The translations under genes were made by a program, and so were the position numbers. A DNA stretch of 64,000 nucleotides from Candidatus Zhuqueibacterota bacterium (GTDB lineage Bacteria; Zhuqueibacterota; Zhuqueibacteria; Zhuqueibacterales; Zhuqueibacteraceae): the NCBI GenBank assembly GCA_022616415.1, contig JAKEEU010000011.1, positions 1-64,000 of the forward strand, read 5' to 3'. Of the stretch, positions 36,462 to 44,407 are shown one piece after another (within the stretch, counting starts at the first letter, position 1; every line of letters begins with the position of its first letter). Below the pieces are notes generated by a model. It had not been told where the DNA came from. It saw only the letters and a program-made list of their open reading frames with translations, and made no database searches.

Positions 36462-37742
36462 CTATTCAGCATAAATCGCCAGCTTATTCGCTTCATCAAT
36501 AATATTAATTTTCGACTGCGGATTTTGCGTGAGCCAGCGATTCACCAGCGCTTGCGGATCGGCGCAAGGTGTCAAATGAATGCGCGCGATAGTTTCGTCG
36601 GGCAAACTCGAATGCACATGAATGGCCTGCAACTGCTGAATCATTTGTGCGAATTTATAGGCTTTGTGCGAATAAAGCTCGTAGGCATTTTCAATGCTCT
36701 GCAAAACTTCGGGTAGCGGCTTCGTCAGCAAATCATAAAAATGCCTCATCGTTTTCTGCGGGCCGATGCCGTTTTCGCAATGTGCGAGAAAGAGCACTTC
36801 GCCGCCGGCGTTGACGCCGTTCTTCGTCAATTCCAGCGCACGTTGTGCGGCGTATAAATTTTCATCGTCAGGATAGCCGCCGGGCGAGACGATCATGAAA
36901 TCCACCCTTGGTAGCGTAAAGCCGATCAGCTCATCTACTTTTTGAATGCCAGCTTTCGTCGTCTCGATCAATACGCCGATTTTCGCCCACTGCAATTGAT
37001 TTTGATATGAAATGACGGCAAATGCCAAAACCGGCCGGCGGCGCAAAAGCATCTGCACGCCTTCCCACTGATCTTCTCCTAACGGTGTGCGGCGGCGATT
37101 AGGATCGGGATGCCAGGGATGCAAGCCGAAAGTCGAGCGTTCGTTTAACGCCAGTGTGTAATGGCGCGTCATCGTCTCCAAGCTGCAAATGCCAGGGAGA
37201 AAATTTTGCAGCGGGTTGCAATAACCGGCTGCGTCGTGAGGCGCCACGCCCGAGATCACCAGGAAAACGTCGCATCTTGCCGAATGCTCATTCACGCGCA
37301 CCGGCGTGCCACGTGTGGTGACGCCAACGTCGATAAACTCGTCCCGTTCGCAATCGTTGGCGTGAATATCGTACTCGGGAAAATCGAAATCTTCAATCAT
37401 CGCATGGATGGCGTTGGCAAGGCTTTGGTTGGCGACGATGTCCGAATCTTCGCTGCCGTTGGCAATCAAAAATTGCACGAAACGCGCGCCGCGCAGAAAC
37501 GGCAGCATCACCGCCAGTAGTTCGGCGCGCGTGGTGTCTTCGATAATCACACCAACCTGCCGGCCGGCGAAAATCGGCGAAAGGCGCAAAATGCCAAACT
37601 CGTTGATCGCCTCGAGCAGAATTTTTTGATTGCCATCATTGGAAGTTGCTGGCGCGATGCTCGGTTGGCGATAGGCGAGTATGTTTGCTTCGGGAATTTC
37701 CAGAGGCAACAACCCTCTGCCGTAGTGCAATTCAAGACGCAT
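36462..37742 (-). CDS. LarA-like (DUF2088) protein lacking nickel-pincer residues
   Basis: The 426-residue protein follows the lactate-racemase LarA layout: an N-terminal part with GVIIEDTTRA and a central SGVAPHDAAGYCNPLQNFLP segment then GICSLETMTRHY. In active LarA the first region is GTHR-like with a catalytic histidine, and the second carries a lysine (GGRK) bonded to the nickel-pincer cofactor. Here those positions read IANGSEDSD and YCNPLQN, so the first histidine and the cofactor lysine appear absent. It probably has another role or substrate. It is followed by an MmcQ-like gene upstream in the same orientation. Confidence 0.7.
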   Translation of the reverse strand: MRLELHYGRGLLPLEIPEANILAYRQPSIAPATSNDGNQKILLEAINEFGILRLSPIFAGRQVGVIIEDTTRAELLAVMLPFLRGARFVQFLIANGSEDSDIVANQSLANAIHAMIEDFDFPEYDIHANDCERDEFIDVGVTTRGTPVRVNEHSARCDVFLVISGVAPHDAAGYCNPLQNFLPGICSLETMTRHYTLALNERSTFGLHPWHPDPNRRRTPLGEDQWEGVQMLLRRRPVLAFAVISYQNQLQWAKIGVLIETTKAGIQKVDELIGFTLPRVDFMIVSPGGYPDDENLYAAQRALELTKNGVNAGGEVLFLAHCENGIGPQKTMRHFYDLLTKPLPEVLQSIENAYELYSHKAYKFAQMIQQLQAIHVHSSLPDETIARIHLTPCADPQALVNRWLTQNPQSKINIIDEANKLAIYAE

Positions 37743-37750
37743 GTGGTTTC

Positions 37751-38098
37751 TTAAAATGGTATGCTTTGCCGTATTTTCTTTGGCAAGCCGCTATAAACGA
37801 TCCGCTGTGATTCGGTTATCAGCCGCAACAATTCCCTTTTCGGCAAGGCATTGGCGTTCGTGATCCTGATCCACTGGTGTTTGGCTAAATACGGCGCCGG
37901 TATGATGCCGGCTCGCCCGTCAGTCAAAGCCAGAAAATCACCTGGCGCGCATTTGAACGAAACACCGAAACTTTCATCCAACGAAATGCAACAATACATT
38001 TTCCTGCCAATTGAGAATGCCAGCACGCTTTCCCATTTGACATCTTCGGTCGTGTGTTCGAGTGCTCGGCAATGTTTGATGGCGTCGTCTATTTTCAT
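37751..38098 (-). CDS. MmcQ/YjbR-family protein
   Basis: The 115-residue protein begins MKIDDAIKHCRALEHTTEDV and has VLAFSIGRKMYCCISLDE, PYLAKHQWIRITNANALP and a final LITESQRIVYSGLPKK, the pattern of the CyaY-like MmcQ/YjbR fold. Members are called DNA-binding but their role is not well settled. The stop is 8 bases before the LarA-like start, so the two are probably co-transcribed. The ATG at 38098 matches the family start. Confidence 0.85.
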   Translation of the reverse strand: MKIDDAIKHCRALEHTTEDVKWESVLAFSIGRKMYCCISLDESFGVSFKCAPGDFLALTDGRAGIIPAPYLAKHQWIRITNANALPKRELLRLITESQRIVYSGLPKKIRQSIPF

Positions 38099-38256
38099 GG
38101 CAATGCAGTAGTCACGGCCCCCTACGGGCATAGCCTTGTGGGCCGCTGTTGCAAGCAATTAATTTTTATCGTCCACCACTGGCATATTAAAGAATTCACA
38201 GGAGAAACGCAAGCTCCGAAATTTACGCTATAACTCTTACGTTTTATCCTCACGTT
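38099..38256. other. Intergenic gap with a small palindrome
   Basis: A GGCC-rich hairpin (CACGGCCCCCTACGGGCATA followed by GCCTTGTGGGCCGC) lies around 38114-38150. No gene is seen; the rest is ordinary sequence. Confidence 0.35.
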
Positions 38257-40266
38257 TTACTTCAACATCACCCGCACCGAATCAATACTGCCATCATTCG
38301 GCGCCGGCTGCAATCCTAAAATGCGACAAATAATATTGTAGATATGGATATTTTGAAACGGCTCCACTACAAGTCCGGATTTGAACGCCGGACCGTGCGC
38401 GATGAAAATGGCGCGCATTGCGATGAGTTGGTTGTCATATCCGTGCTCGCCGGTGGTATAGAACCCTTCACGGGTGTTGCGCCTGCCGCGACTGGATATC
38501 TTCCATCCGTCGTCCGCAATGCCAATAATCGGCGCGATGCGGCGATTATCTTGATAATGCAGCCGCGCCGGAATTTCGTTTTTGCGATAGACCTGCAAAT
38601 GCGGGTGCGCTACCGCGAGTTTTTGGTATATCGCGTCCTCATTCATTTCCCGTGGCCTTATCGCAACAATGGGATTCCAATCAACGATCTCGACTTGGTT
38701 TAAATCGAGATAATCGTCGAGATAAATCACGCGCTCGGAAGTGACGGTCGTCATGCCGTGATCGGAAACGATGATGACATTGACGCGATCAAGAATTTCC
38801 CGCTTCTCCAAACCGGCAATCAGTCGACCGAGAAGCGCGTCGATGTTTTGGATCGCGGTTTTCACTTCCGGCGAATCGGGACCATTGTCATGGCCGGCAT
38901 GATCGACGTCGCTAAAATAGAGCGTCAAAAAGCCGGGACGGCGCTGCGCCGGCAAATCCAACCAGGCGAGCACCGTATCGACGCGGGCGGCATTAGGAAA
39001 GTCGTCGTCATAAACTTTCCAGTACGCCGGACGAAAGCCGTCAATTTCCGCTTCCGAGCCTGGCCAGAAAAACGCCGCGCTGATTTGTCCCTGCTTTTCC
39101 GCCGTGACCCACGCCGGCTCGCCGCCCCACCAGCGGCCATCTTGCACCGCGTCTCGATTGCTCATGCTGAACTTCGCGTCAAATTCTGGATCGTACATCG
39201 TATTGGCAACAATGCCGTGATGCTCCGGATAAAGCCCGGTCACGATCGTATAATGATTGGGAAAAGTCTTAGTGGGAAAAGCCGGAATTAAAGCTTGGGC
39301 GCGCACGCCGGTTTTGATCAAGCGTTGAAAATTGGGCAACTCAGCTTTTTCCAAATAATCCCAGCGAAAGCCATCGATTGAGATCAAGATGACGGTGGGC
39401 TTCGGATCGTTTATCCCAGGCGCACTTTTGTCGGCATGATGATAACACGCGGAAATGCTTGAGGCGATTATAAAAAGTAAAACAAGGAAAACGTCATGCT
39501 GGAAGCATCTTTTTCGTTTCTGGCGATTTTCTTGGCTTCGAAAAAGATTCCTCCGGAATGACATTGGACGGTGGCAGCTTTTCTTTTTCATTGGGGTGCA
39601 AAGTTCAATAAATTTTATCGGCCAACCTGGAGATTGCGGCTTGCAATGGGCTTGAAACCAAAAACACCCGACAGCGATTTTTTGCGGCAGCATGCAATAC
39701 GTCTCGGAAAGTGTTATGCCGATTTCTTCGCCTTTGAGTAATTTAAAAATTTTTTCCTGCTCTTGCAAGTCCCAGCGGGCGTAGCCGGGAGAAAAACGGT
39801 AGGAAAGCTCACAGCCGAGCTTGGCCGCTTCCTCGTGCAGTTCGCGCTTGAGCAACTGCAGCAAGCCGTCGGTCATCGCCGATGCCACGCCGTCGAAAAA
39901 ATAAGCTTCGGTGAAATCCTGTTGCGCGAGCTTCGCCATCTCGGTGTCGATTTGATCCCCGACTGTCAACACGAAAACTGCAGCATAGCGTGATTGCGTG
40001 AGCAGCCGGTGAATGCCTTGGCCAACGAAGCTCACGCCGCTGTCGAGCAAAACACTGAATGAGCTTGACTGCCCGCCGGCGACTTGATAGATTCCGTAAC
40101 GATAGCGCGGCGCGACGCAAGTTTTGTATTGCTCATACAAGCGCGCCACCATCGCGTGCATCGCCTCGAATTTATCCGAATTCCGGCGAATTTTGAGAAA
40201 GCTGTAGGCGCGCTGGAAATCGAATGGGATTTGCTCGAGATTGAAATAACGCGTAACGACGGACAT
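38257..40266 (-). CDS. MetH-activation-like domain joined to NPP-type phosphodiesterase
   Basis: A single open frame of 669 codons. Residues 1-205 resemble the cobalamin-dependent methionine synthase activation domain (VFVLTVGDQIDTEMAKL, FSPGYARWDLQEQEKIFKLL, GITLSETYCMLPQK). Residues 270 onward are an ectonucleotide pyrophosphatase/alkaline-phosphatase-like enzyme: VILISIDGFRWDYLEKAELP, the FPTKTFPNHYTIVTGLYPEH nucleophile region with threonine, DVDHAGHDNGPDS and SDHGMTTV. Just before it is a lipoprotein-like LLFIIASSISAC. The linker is encoded by a dispersed repeat (39491-39565). I suspect two genes fused by repeat insertion or a frame change, with the phosphodiesterase normally exported. 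ATG 40266 is chosen over GTG 40287. Confidence 0.75.
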   Translation of the reverse strand: MSVVTRYFNLEQIPFDFQRAYSFLKIRRNSDKFEAMHAMVARLYEQYKTCVAPRYRYGIYQVAGGQSSSFSVLLDSGVSFVGQGIHRLLTQSRYAAVFVLTVGDQIDTEMAKLAQQDFTEAYFFDGVASAMTDGLLQLLKRELHEEAAKLGCELSYRFSPGYARWDLQEQEKIFKLLKGEEIGITLSETYCMLPQKIAVGCFWFQAHCKPQSPGWPIKFIELCTPMKKKSCHRPMSFRRNLFRSQENRQKRKRCFQHDVFLVLLFIIASSISACYHHADKSAPGINDPKPTVILISIDGFRWDYLEKAELPNFQRLIKTGVRAQALIPAFPTKTFPNHYTIVTGLYPEHHGIVANTMYDPEFDAKFSMSNRDAVQDGRWWGGEPAWVTAEKQGQISAAFFWPGSEAEIDGFRPAYWKVYDDDFPNAARVDTVLAWLDLPAQRRPGFLTLYFSDVDHAGHDNGPDSPEVKTAIQNIDALLGRLIAGLEKREILDRVNVIIVSDHGMTTVTSERVIYLDDYLDLNQVEIVDWNPIVAIRPREMNEDAIYQKLAVAHPHLQVYRKNEIPARLHYQDNRRIAPIIGIADDGWKISSRGRRNTREGFYTTGEHGYDNQLIAMRAIFIAHGPAFKSGLVVEPFQNIHIYNIICRILGLQPAPNDGSIDSVRVMLK
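39491..39565. repeat. Dispersed GTCATTC...GAATGAC palindromic repeat, copy 3, inside a reading frame
   Basis: ACGTCATGCTGGAAGCATCT on one side and AAAAAGATTCCTCCGGAATG then ACAT on the other match copies 1 and 2 arm for arm. It is read through without a stop by the minus-strand frame 38257-40266, giving the linker residues MSFRRNLFRSQENRQKRKRC. Confidence 0.8.
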
Positions 40267-40297
40267 GTTGATAAAAGTTTTGAACACAGATTTGGGA

Positions 40298-40336
40298 CGA
40301 AGCCCGACTCCTCAGCGTGCCAGGTCGGACTTGCGC
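40298..40336. repeat. GAAGTCCnACTTGG palindrome family, short copy 2
   Basis: CGAAGCCCGACTCC is mirrored by CAGGTCGGACTTGCG with a very short loop. It lies just upstream of the MetH-activation-like gene, on the far side of its start codon. Confidence 0.5.
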
Positions 40337-40440
40337 TGCAAAATTGGCCCATCAACTTCTTCACATCAACTTTTGTCAAACCTAAAGTAAATAAAACCTG
40401 AAAACAAATCAAGCTGTTTTGAAAAGTTGATAAAAATCTC

Positions 40441-40469
40441 TTGTTCAAAAACAAAAAGAATGCTATATT
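40441..40469 (+). promoter_or_regulatory. Sigma-70-like promoter of the BrnT/BrnA pair
   Basis: TTGTTC (40441-40446) and TATATT (40464-40469) are 17 bases apart and end 28 bases before the BrnT start. BrnA-type antitoxins usually repress their own promoter here, but I cannot point to an operator. Confidence 0.55.
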
Positions 40470-40496
40470 CTGTTTGAGCCGAATTGGAGCTTCCTT

Positions 40497-40781
40497 GTGA
40501 AAATAATCGACATCGAAATCAAGCCGGATATTCGCCAGAAGCTTTTATGGAAGCACCAAGTTACTGAGCAGGAAGTGCGGCAGGCTTTAAGAAACAAACC
40601 CAAAATAAGATTTCATCAGCGTGGTAAAATCAGAAATGAAGATCTTTACATAGCCTTGAGCCGTACCGATGACGGACGTTATCTAACAATCTTCTTTATC
40701 TATAAGCTTTCTCGCGTTGCGCTTGTCATCAGCGCACGTGACATGGATTCTTCTGAAAGGAAACGTTATGCCCAGAAATAA
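40497..40781 (+). CDS. brnT: BrnT-family toxin
   Basis: The 94-residue protein has the BrnT/DUF497 layout: an opening strand, WKHQVTEQEVRQALRNKPK, DLYIALSRTDDGRYLTIFF and the closing VALVISARDMDSSERKRYAQ, which is the family's best-kept motif. BrnT toxins are RelE-fold ribonucleases that block translation. The start is GTG with TTGGAGC upstream. It overlaps the antitoxin gene by 14 bases. Confidence 0.88.
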   Translation: MKIIDIEIKPDIRQKLLWKHQVTEQEVRQALRNKPKIRFHQRGKIRNEDLYIALSRTDDGRYLTIFFIYKLSRVALVISARDMDSSERKRYAQK

Positions 40782-41088
40782 ACGCGCCGTTGACCCGATT
40801 CCCGAGCGTTTCAAAGATGAAAAGGAAGCGGCGGCATTTTGGGATACCCACAGTGTGGCCGACTATTGGGATGAAATGCAGGAGGCACATTTTGAAATGG
40901 CATTTGACAAAATGCCCAAAGCGGTCGCGTTAGAATATCCCGTCGCGCGCAAACTTTCCGCCGTCTCGCGCCGCGAAAACAAATCTGTCGATGAATTGGT
41001 CAATCTGTTGTTGAAAGAATGGCTTGCCAAAAAGCCCTTGTCGAAAGTCAGCCCCGCCCGTTCAGCAAAAGCTTTGAAGCATGCGTAA
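40768..41088 (+). CDS. brnA: BrnA/CopG-type antitoxin
   Basis: The 106-residue protein has the antitoxin start PIPERFKDEKEAAAFWDTHS, an acidic middle, and a C-terminal ribbon-helix-helix-like stretch (VARKLSAVSRRENKSVDELV followed by NLLLKEWLAKK). It overlaps the BrnT gene, the expected toxin-first order of this system. GAAAGGAAA precedes the ATG at 40768. It binds the toxin and probably autoregulates the promoter at 40441. Confidence 0.85.
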   Translation: MPRNKRAVDPIPERFKDEKEAAAFWDTHSVADYWDEMQEAHFEMAFDKMPKAVALEYPVARKLSAVSRRENKSVDELVNLLLKEWLAKKPLSKVSPARSAKALKHA

Positions 41089-41168
41089 AGTTTTTCAAAA
41101 GCCCTCCCGACAAAGGGCGGGGACTAATCAAGCAAGGTTTTACAATAATCTACTTTTACGAAGGTGTC

Positions 41169-41381
41169 ATGGAACTGCATAACTACACCGCTTTTTTTGA
41201 ACCGCTGGTGGAAGGGGGCTACAATGCCGTTGTGCCGGCCATTCCTGAAATCCGCACTTTTGGCGAGACGCTCGATGATGCCAAAGCCATGGCGGAAGAC
41301 GCCATCCGTTGTTATCTGGAAAGCGCCATGCAATTAGGCGAAGAAATTCCCGCTACGGCGAGTCACTGTGCCCATTCATAA
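41169..41381 (+). CDS. hicB: HicB-family antitoxin (short)
   Basis: The 70-residue protein has the HicB partial RNase H-like fold: FFEPLVEGGYNAVVPAIPEI, FGETLDDAKAMAEDAIRCYL and a GEEIP tail. There is no DNA-binding domain, as in short HicB forms. Its end overlaps, in another frame, the HicA remnant at 41341-41466, so an ancestral hicB-hicA order has been collapsed by deletion. With no intact HicA beside it, it may now be an orphan antitoxin. Confidence 0.85.
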   Translation: MELHNYTAFFEPLVEGGYNAVVPAIPEIRTFGETLDDAKAMAEDAIRCYLESAMQLGEEIPATASHCAHS

Positions 41382-41466
41382 CAAAGACCTTCCCAAAGGA
41401 ACACTGGCCAATATTCTAAGACAAGCCGGCCTCAATATTGATGAGTTTCTTGCATATCTTTCGTGA
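41341..41466 (+). pseudogene. hicA: HicA toxin remnant (C-terminal half only)
   Basis: Translation in the frame one base off from HicB gives RRVTVPIHNKDLPKGTLANI and LRQAGLNIDEFLAYLS then TGA at 41464-41466. That is the C-terminal third of a HicA mRNA interferase, whose usual form is RRVTVPVHxxKDLPKGTL. The N-terminal part with the catalytic GSHH-type histidine is gone. The fragment overlaps the 3' end of hicB, marking the deletion point. Confidence 0.8.
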
Positions 41467-41537
41467 TTTGGTTGCCCTGCTTATAATTCATTTTGAATTG
41501 ACGATTATTCAAATCATACTGGAAAGGAGCAGGCATA

Positions 41538-41966
41538 ATGAAAGTAGAACATTTTTTAGCCCTGAAAGAAAAAATTTTGGGGGCCGAGAATTTTAATGAG
41601 CCGTGGGAATATTTCTTCGATCATTTTTCGGAAAATCCCGCGTTCATGAACATGGGCAAAAAAACGCAGAGCCCGTTGCTGCAGTCGATTCTCGAAGAAG
41701 TGGGCGAGAGGCTGTTCCGGCAAAAGGTCAAGGTGACCGACATGATGCTCACCGAAATTCCACAACATAGTTTTGTTCATGGCGCGTGCTTTGTTCAGGG
41801 CCGGCTGGCGAGTGTGATGTATTTCAAAGACGTCAAAGTGGGCATGCTCTCCATACTCAGCTCGGCGCAAAGTCATGAAGTCGCAATGATCCGTTTCACC
41901 GGCATCGAGTTGCAAGGCAAGGGGCCGTTCATGATTGATTTTCCAAAGGACAAGGTTGTGCATTAG
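41538..41966 (+). CDS. Hypothetical protein, 142 residues
   Basis: The protein begins MKVEHFLALKEKILGAENFN and has an N-terminal helical part and a C-terminal beta sheet (FVHGACFVQGRLASVMYFKD, VAMIRFTGIELQGKGPFMID). No membrane segment, signal or metal motif is visible. GGAAAGGAG precedes the ATG. The family is unknown to me; the even amino-acid make-up and good ribosome-binding site argue it is a real gene. Confidence 0.65.
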   Translation: MKVEHFLALKEKILGAENFNEPWEYFFDHFSENPAFMNMGKKTQSPLLQSILEEVGERLFRQKVKVTDMMLTEIPQHSFVHGACFVQGRLASVMYFKDVKVGMLSILSSAQSHEVAMIRFTGIELQGKGPFMIDFPKDKVVH

Positions 41967-42047
41967 TCAACCGGTGAAATCGAGCTTGTGCGCGAGCATC
42001 TAATTGGATACACTCAACATTGGCGTGAGCATACCGTCCGGTAGAGT

Positions 42048-42112
42048 GAAGTCCAACTTGGGCCTCACGCCTCTTCGAATTTCGAAAATCTTGCTGCCCA
42101 AGTTGGACTTCA
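42048..42112. repeat. GAAGTCCnACTTGG palindrome family, copy 3 (left of RAYT)
   Basis: GAAGTCCAACTTGGGC and GCCCAAGTTGGACTTC are near-perfect inverted arms of 16 bases around a loop of about 32 bases. It ends at the 3' end of the broken transposase gene (42115). A CCGTCCGG core fragment lies just before it, around 42033-42041. Confidence 0.85.
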
Positions 42113-42114
42113 TT

Positions 42115-42559
42115 TCACGCTTTCTTTTCATTTCTTCGCTTTGCCTCCATTGCATGAATCTTCTTTATCAATCTTGGTTCCCAGCCGTCAGCCAGTGGAT
42201 CTAAAACAAATTCGCGATAGACTTGGGGATCGTTGGCAAAACAAGCCAACACGGGCGAAAAGTCGCAAAGTGTGCCATGACGCTGGCCGATGACATCCCG
42301 ATAGTTCGAGTATTCCCACTCTTCTGGCCGCTGACAAAACAGTGCTTTTATGGGGTTGCGATGGAAATAACGCGCCAGATACATCAAATAGCCCGTGTTA
42401 CCTATGTGCTCGTCGCGGAATTTGCCTTACAAGATACTCGCGAAGCTGGCGGAGAAAGTGCAGGTAATCCCGCCGATCATGAAACACCGTTGCCTTGCGA
42501 TGGCCACGGTTGTAAATGTGATAGATGTGGCCGTTGAGAAATTTCATGCGTCGATTCAT
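42115..42559 (-). pseudogene. REP-associated tyrosine transposase (RAYT) with internal deletion
   Basis: The ATG at 42559 has AGGAGG upstream and reads MNRRMKFLNGHIYHIYNRGH, the diagnostic RAYT (Y1 transposase) start. It continues VFHDRRDYLHFLRQLREYL to an in-frame TAA. Another frame (42387 downward) then gives YLARYFHRNPIKALFCQRPE, the C-terminal RAYT motif, with SNYRDVIGQRHGTL. The middle of about 60 residues with the catalytic HxH/HUH pair and part of the tyrosine helix is missing. It is therefore inactive. Palindromes of one family lie on both sides. Confidence 0.88.
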
Positions 42560-42584
42560 CGCTTCCTCCTTTCTTCGAATGCGG

Positions 42585-42651
42585 CGAAGTTCGACTGGTG
42601 CAGCGGGATTTTCCTAAATTAGAAAGCTCGTCCTGCGCAAGTCGAACTTCA
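42585..42651. repeat. GAAGTCCnACTTGG palindrome family, copy 4 (right of RAYT)
   Basis: GAAGTTCGACTGGTGCAG is mirrored by CTGCGCAAGTCGAACTTC. It sits 25 bases before the RAYT start codon, so the transposase gene is bracketed by two family members, the classic REP-RAYT layout. Confidence 0.8.
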
Positions 42652-42755
42652 CATAACACAGTTGCACTTCGCTCGCCGCATAAGCCCAACCATCCCCTTG
42701 CTCTTTTCACACCGGAATGATCTTCATTCCTTCGGAATGACATACGGAGAGTAAA

Positions 42756-43235
42756 CTATGCTTTTTGGCTCGCCAAAATTTTTGCAATGATCTCGCTCGT
42801 GCTGCGTCCCTTTGATAAAGGAATGCGCTCGACTCTTCCGCCGGCGGCTTGCACGATGTCGTGCCCGACGATTTCGTGGATTTGGTAATCTTCGCCTTTG
42901 GCGAGCACATCCGGCTGCAAGGCGCGAATCAAATTGAGCGGTGTGTCTTCATCAAAGAAGACGACGTAATCGACGCATTCGAGCGCGGCGATTACCACGG
43001 CGCGATCTTCCTGCGGCGTAATCGGACGCTGCGGGCCTTTGAGCCGCTGCACGGAGGCATCGGTGTTGAGGCCGACGACGAGCACATCCGCCAGCTCGCG
43101 CACTTTTTGCAAATACTCCACGTGGCCGCGATGCAGCAGATCGAAACAACCGTTGGTAAACGCCACTTTGGTGCCGTAATGCTGCCACTCTTTGCGCATG
43201 GCGAGAAGGTCGTTTAATTCAACAATGCGTCCCAT
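42756..43235 (-). CDS. rfaE2: D-glycero-beta-D-manno-heptose 1-phosphate adenylyltransferase
   Basis: The 159-residue nucleotidyltransferase has the NGCFDLLHRGHVEYL motif (HxGH), LNTDASVQRLKGPQRP and the SKGRSTSEIIAKI ending of the RfaE domain II (HldE C-terminal) family. It makes ADP-heptose for lipopolysaccharide core or S-layer glycans. The kinase half is a separate gene just upstream (43337-44344), so the bifunctional HldE is split here. ATG 43235 follows GGAG. Confidence 0.93.
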   Translation of the reverse strand: MGRIVELNDLLAMRKEWQHYGTKVAFTNGCFDLLHRGHVEYLQKVRELADVLVVGLNTDASVQRLKGPQRPITPQEDRAVVIAALECVDYVVFFDEDTPLNLIRALQPDVLAKGEDYQIHEIVGHDIVQAAGGRVERIPLSKGRSTSEIIAKILASQKA

Positions 43236-43247
43236 AAACTCCAACTG

Positions 43248-43351
43248 GATTAATGGATTGGTGGATTGATGGATCGTTGGATTTTTGGAGTACTGGATTT
43301 TGGGACTTCCATTAATCCATCACTCCAGCAATCCATTTATCCATCACTCCA
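43248..43351. repeat. TGGATTAATGGA-type hairpin repeat, copy 3
   Basis: The left half has CTGGATTAATGGATTGGTGG, ATTGATGGATCGTTGGAT; the right half has CCATTAATCCATCACTCCAG then CAATCCATTTATCCATCACT. It lies between the two heptose genes and its edge provides the last codons of rfaE1. Confidence 0.7.
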
Positions 43352-44344
43352 ATTCTGGTGATGCGCAATCGCTTCGATGAGTTTCTGCTTGTCGATCGGC
43401 ACGGCGCCGACTTCACCGACGACGACGCCAGCGGCGTAGTTGGCCAGTGTTGCGGCTTCGAGAATGTCCGCGCCGGAAGCGAGCGCGACGGTGAGCGTTG
43501 CAATGACGGTGTCGCCGGCGCCGGAAACATCGTGGACGCGCTGTGCCTGCGTCGGAATGAGGTGGCTGCCGCCGTCTTTGCGAAAGAGCGCCATGCCGCG
43601 CTCGCCGAGGGTGATGAGCACGTTGTCGCATTGCAAGCGCTTTAGCAGCGTTTCGCCGGCTCGGTCAACGTCGCCATCTTGCAAAAGCTTCGCGCCCAAC
43701 ACTTCTTCAGTTTCTTTGCGATTCGGTTTGAAAGCCGTTACATTTTTATAATCAAAAAAATGATTGAATTTCGGATCGACGGTGATGATGCAATTATGCG
43801 CGCGCGCCAGTTCGATGACGCGCGAGAGCAAAGGCTGGGCAATAACGCCCTTGTTATAATCTTCGATGAGAATGGCATCCAGTTTCGGCAAAATTTTTTC
43901 GAGGTGGCGTAATATTCTTTCTTGCACATCGGGTGCCAAATCCTGGCGCGACTCGCGGTCGGTGCGTACCACGTGCTGGTTATGAGCGATCACGCGCGTT
44001 TTGATCGTCGTGGGGCGCGTGTCATCCACGAGCAGCCCGTCGTTCGGGAAGCCGGAATTTTCGATAAGTTCCATAAGCCGTTCGCCGGAGCCGTCTTTGC
44101 CGATGACGCCGATGGGATGCGGCAGCGCGCCGAGTGCCGCGATATTATTTGCCACATTTGCGGCGCCGCCGAGATGCTCGGTTTCGGTGTCGATTTCAAC
44201 CACCGGCACCGGCGCTTCCGGCGAGATGCGCGTAACGCTGCCCCAGAGATAGCGGTCGAGCATGAAATCGCCGAGCACGGCGATGCGCTTGCCTTGCATT
44301 GCCGCGAAGCGGGCGCGAAGTTTTTCGGGAGAAAAAGAAATCAT
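43337..44344 (-). CDS. rfaE1: D-glycero-beta-D-manno-heptose-7-phosphate kinase
   Basis: The 335-residue PfkB-family kinase has AVLGDFMLDRYLWGSVTRIS and PEAPVPVVE at the start, HLGGAANVANNIAALGA, and the catalytic DVSGAGDTVIATL loop near residue 275. This is domain I of HldE. It lies upstream of rfaE2 in the same direction and the two together make ADP-heptose. The start codon lies at 44344 after a simple repeat of the CAACCAGCAAC type. Confidence 0.94.
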   Translation of the reverse strand: MISFSPEKLRARFAAMQGKRIAVLGDFMLDRYLWGSVTRISPEAPVPVVEIDTETEHLGGAANVANNIAALGALPHPIGVIGKDGSGERLMELIENSGFPNDGLLVDDTRPTTIKTRVIAHNQHVVRTDRESRQDLAPDVQERILRHLEKILPKLDAILIEDYNKGVIAQPLLSRVIELARAHNCIITVDPKFNHFFDYKNVTAFKPNRKETEEVLGAKLLQDGDVDRAGETLLKRLQCDNVLITLGERGMALFRKDGGSHLIPTQAQRVHDVSGAGDTVIATLTVALASGADILEAATLANYAAGVVVGEVGAVPIDKQKLIEAIAHHQNWSDG

Positions 44345-44348
44345 TTAT

Positions 44349-44382
44349 CTGGTTGCTGGATGCTTGTCGCTGGTTACTCTAT
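44349..44382. repeat. CCAGCAACCAGCGACAAGC-type simple repeat, copy 1
   Basis: On the minus strand the sequence reads CCAGCGACAAGCATCCAGCA followed by ACCAG. It matches 51725-51767 and 51556-51591, another family of short intergenic repeats. It lies just upstream of the rfaE1 start. Confidence 0.55.
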
Positions 44383-44407
44383 TCTAAAACCGTAATCGGG
44401 ATTGTTA

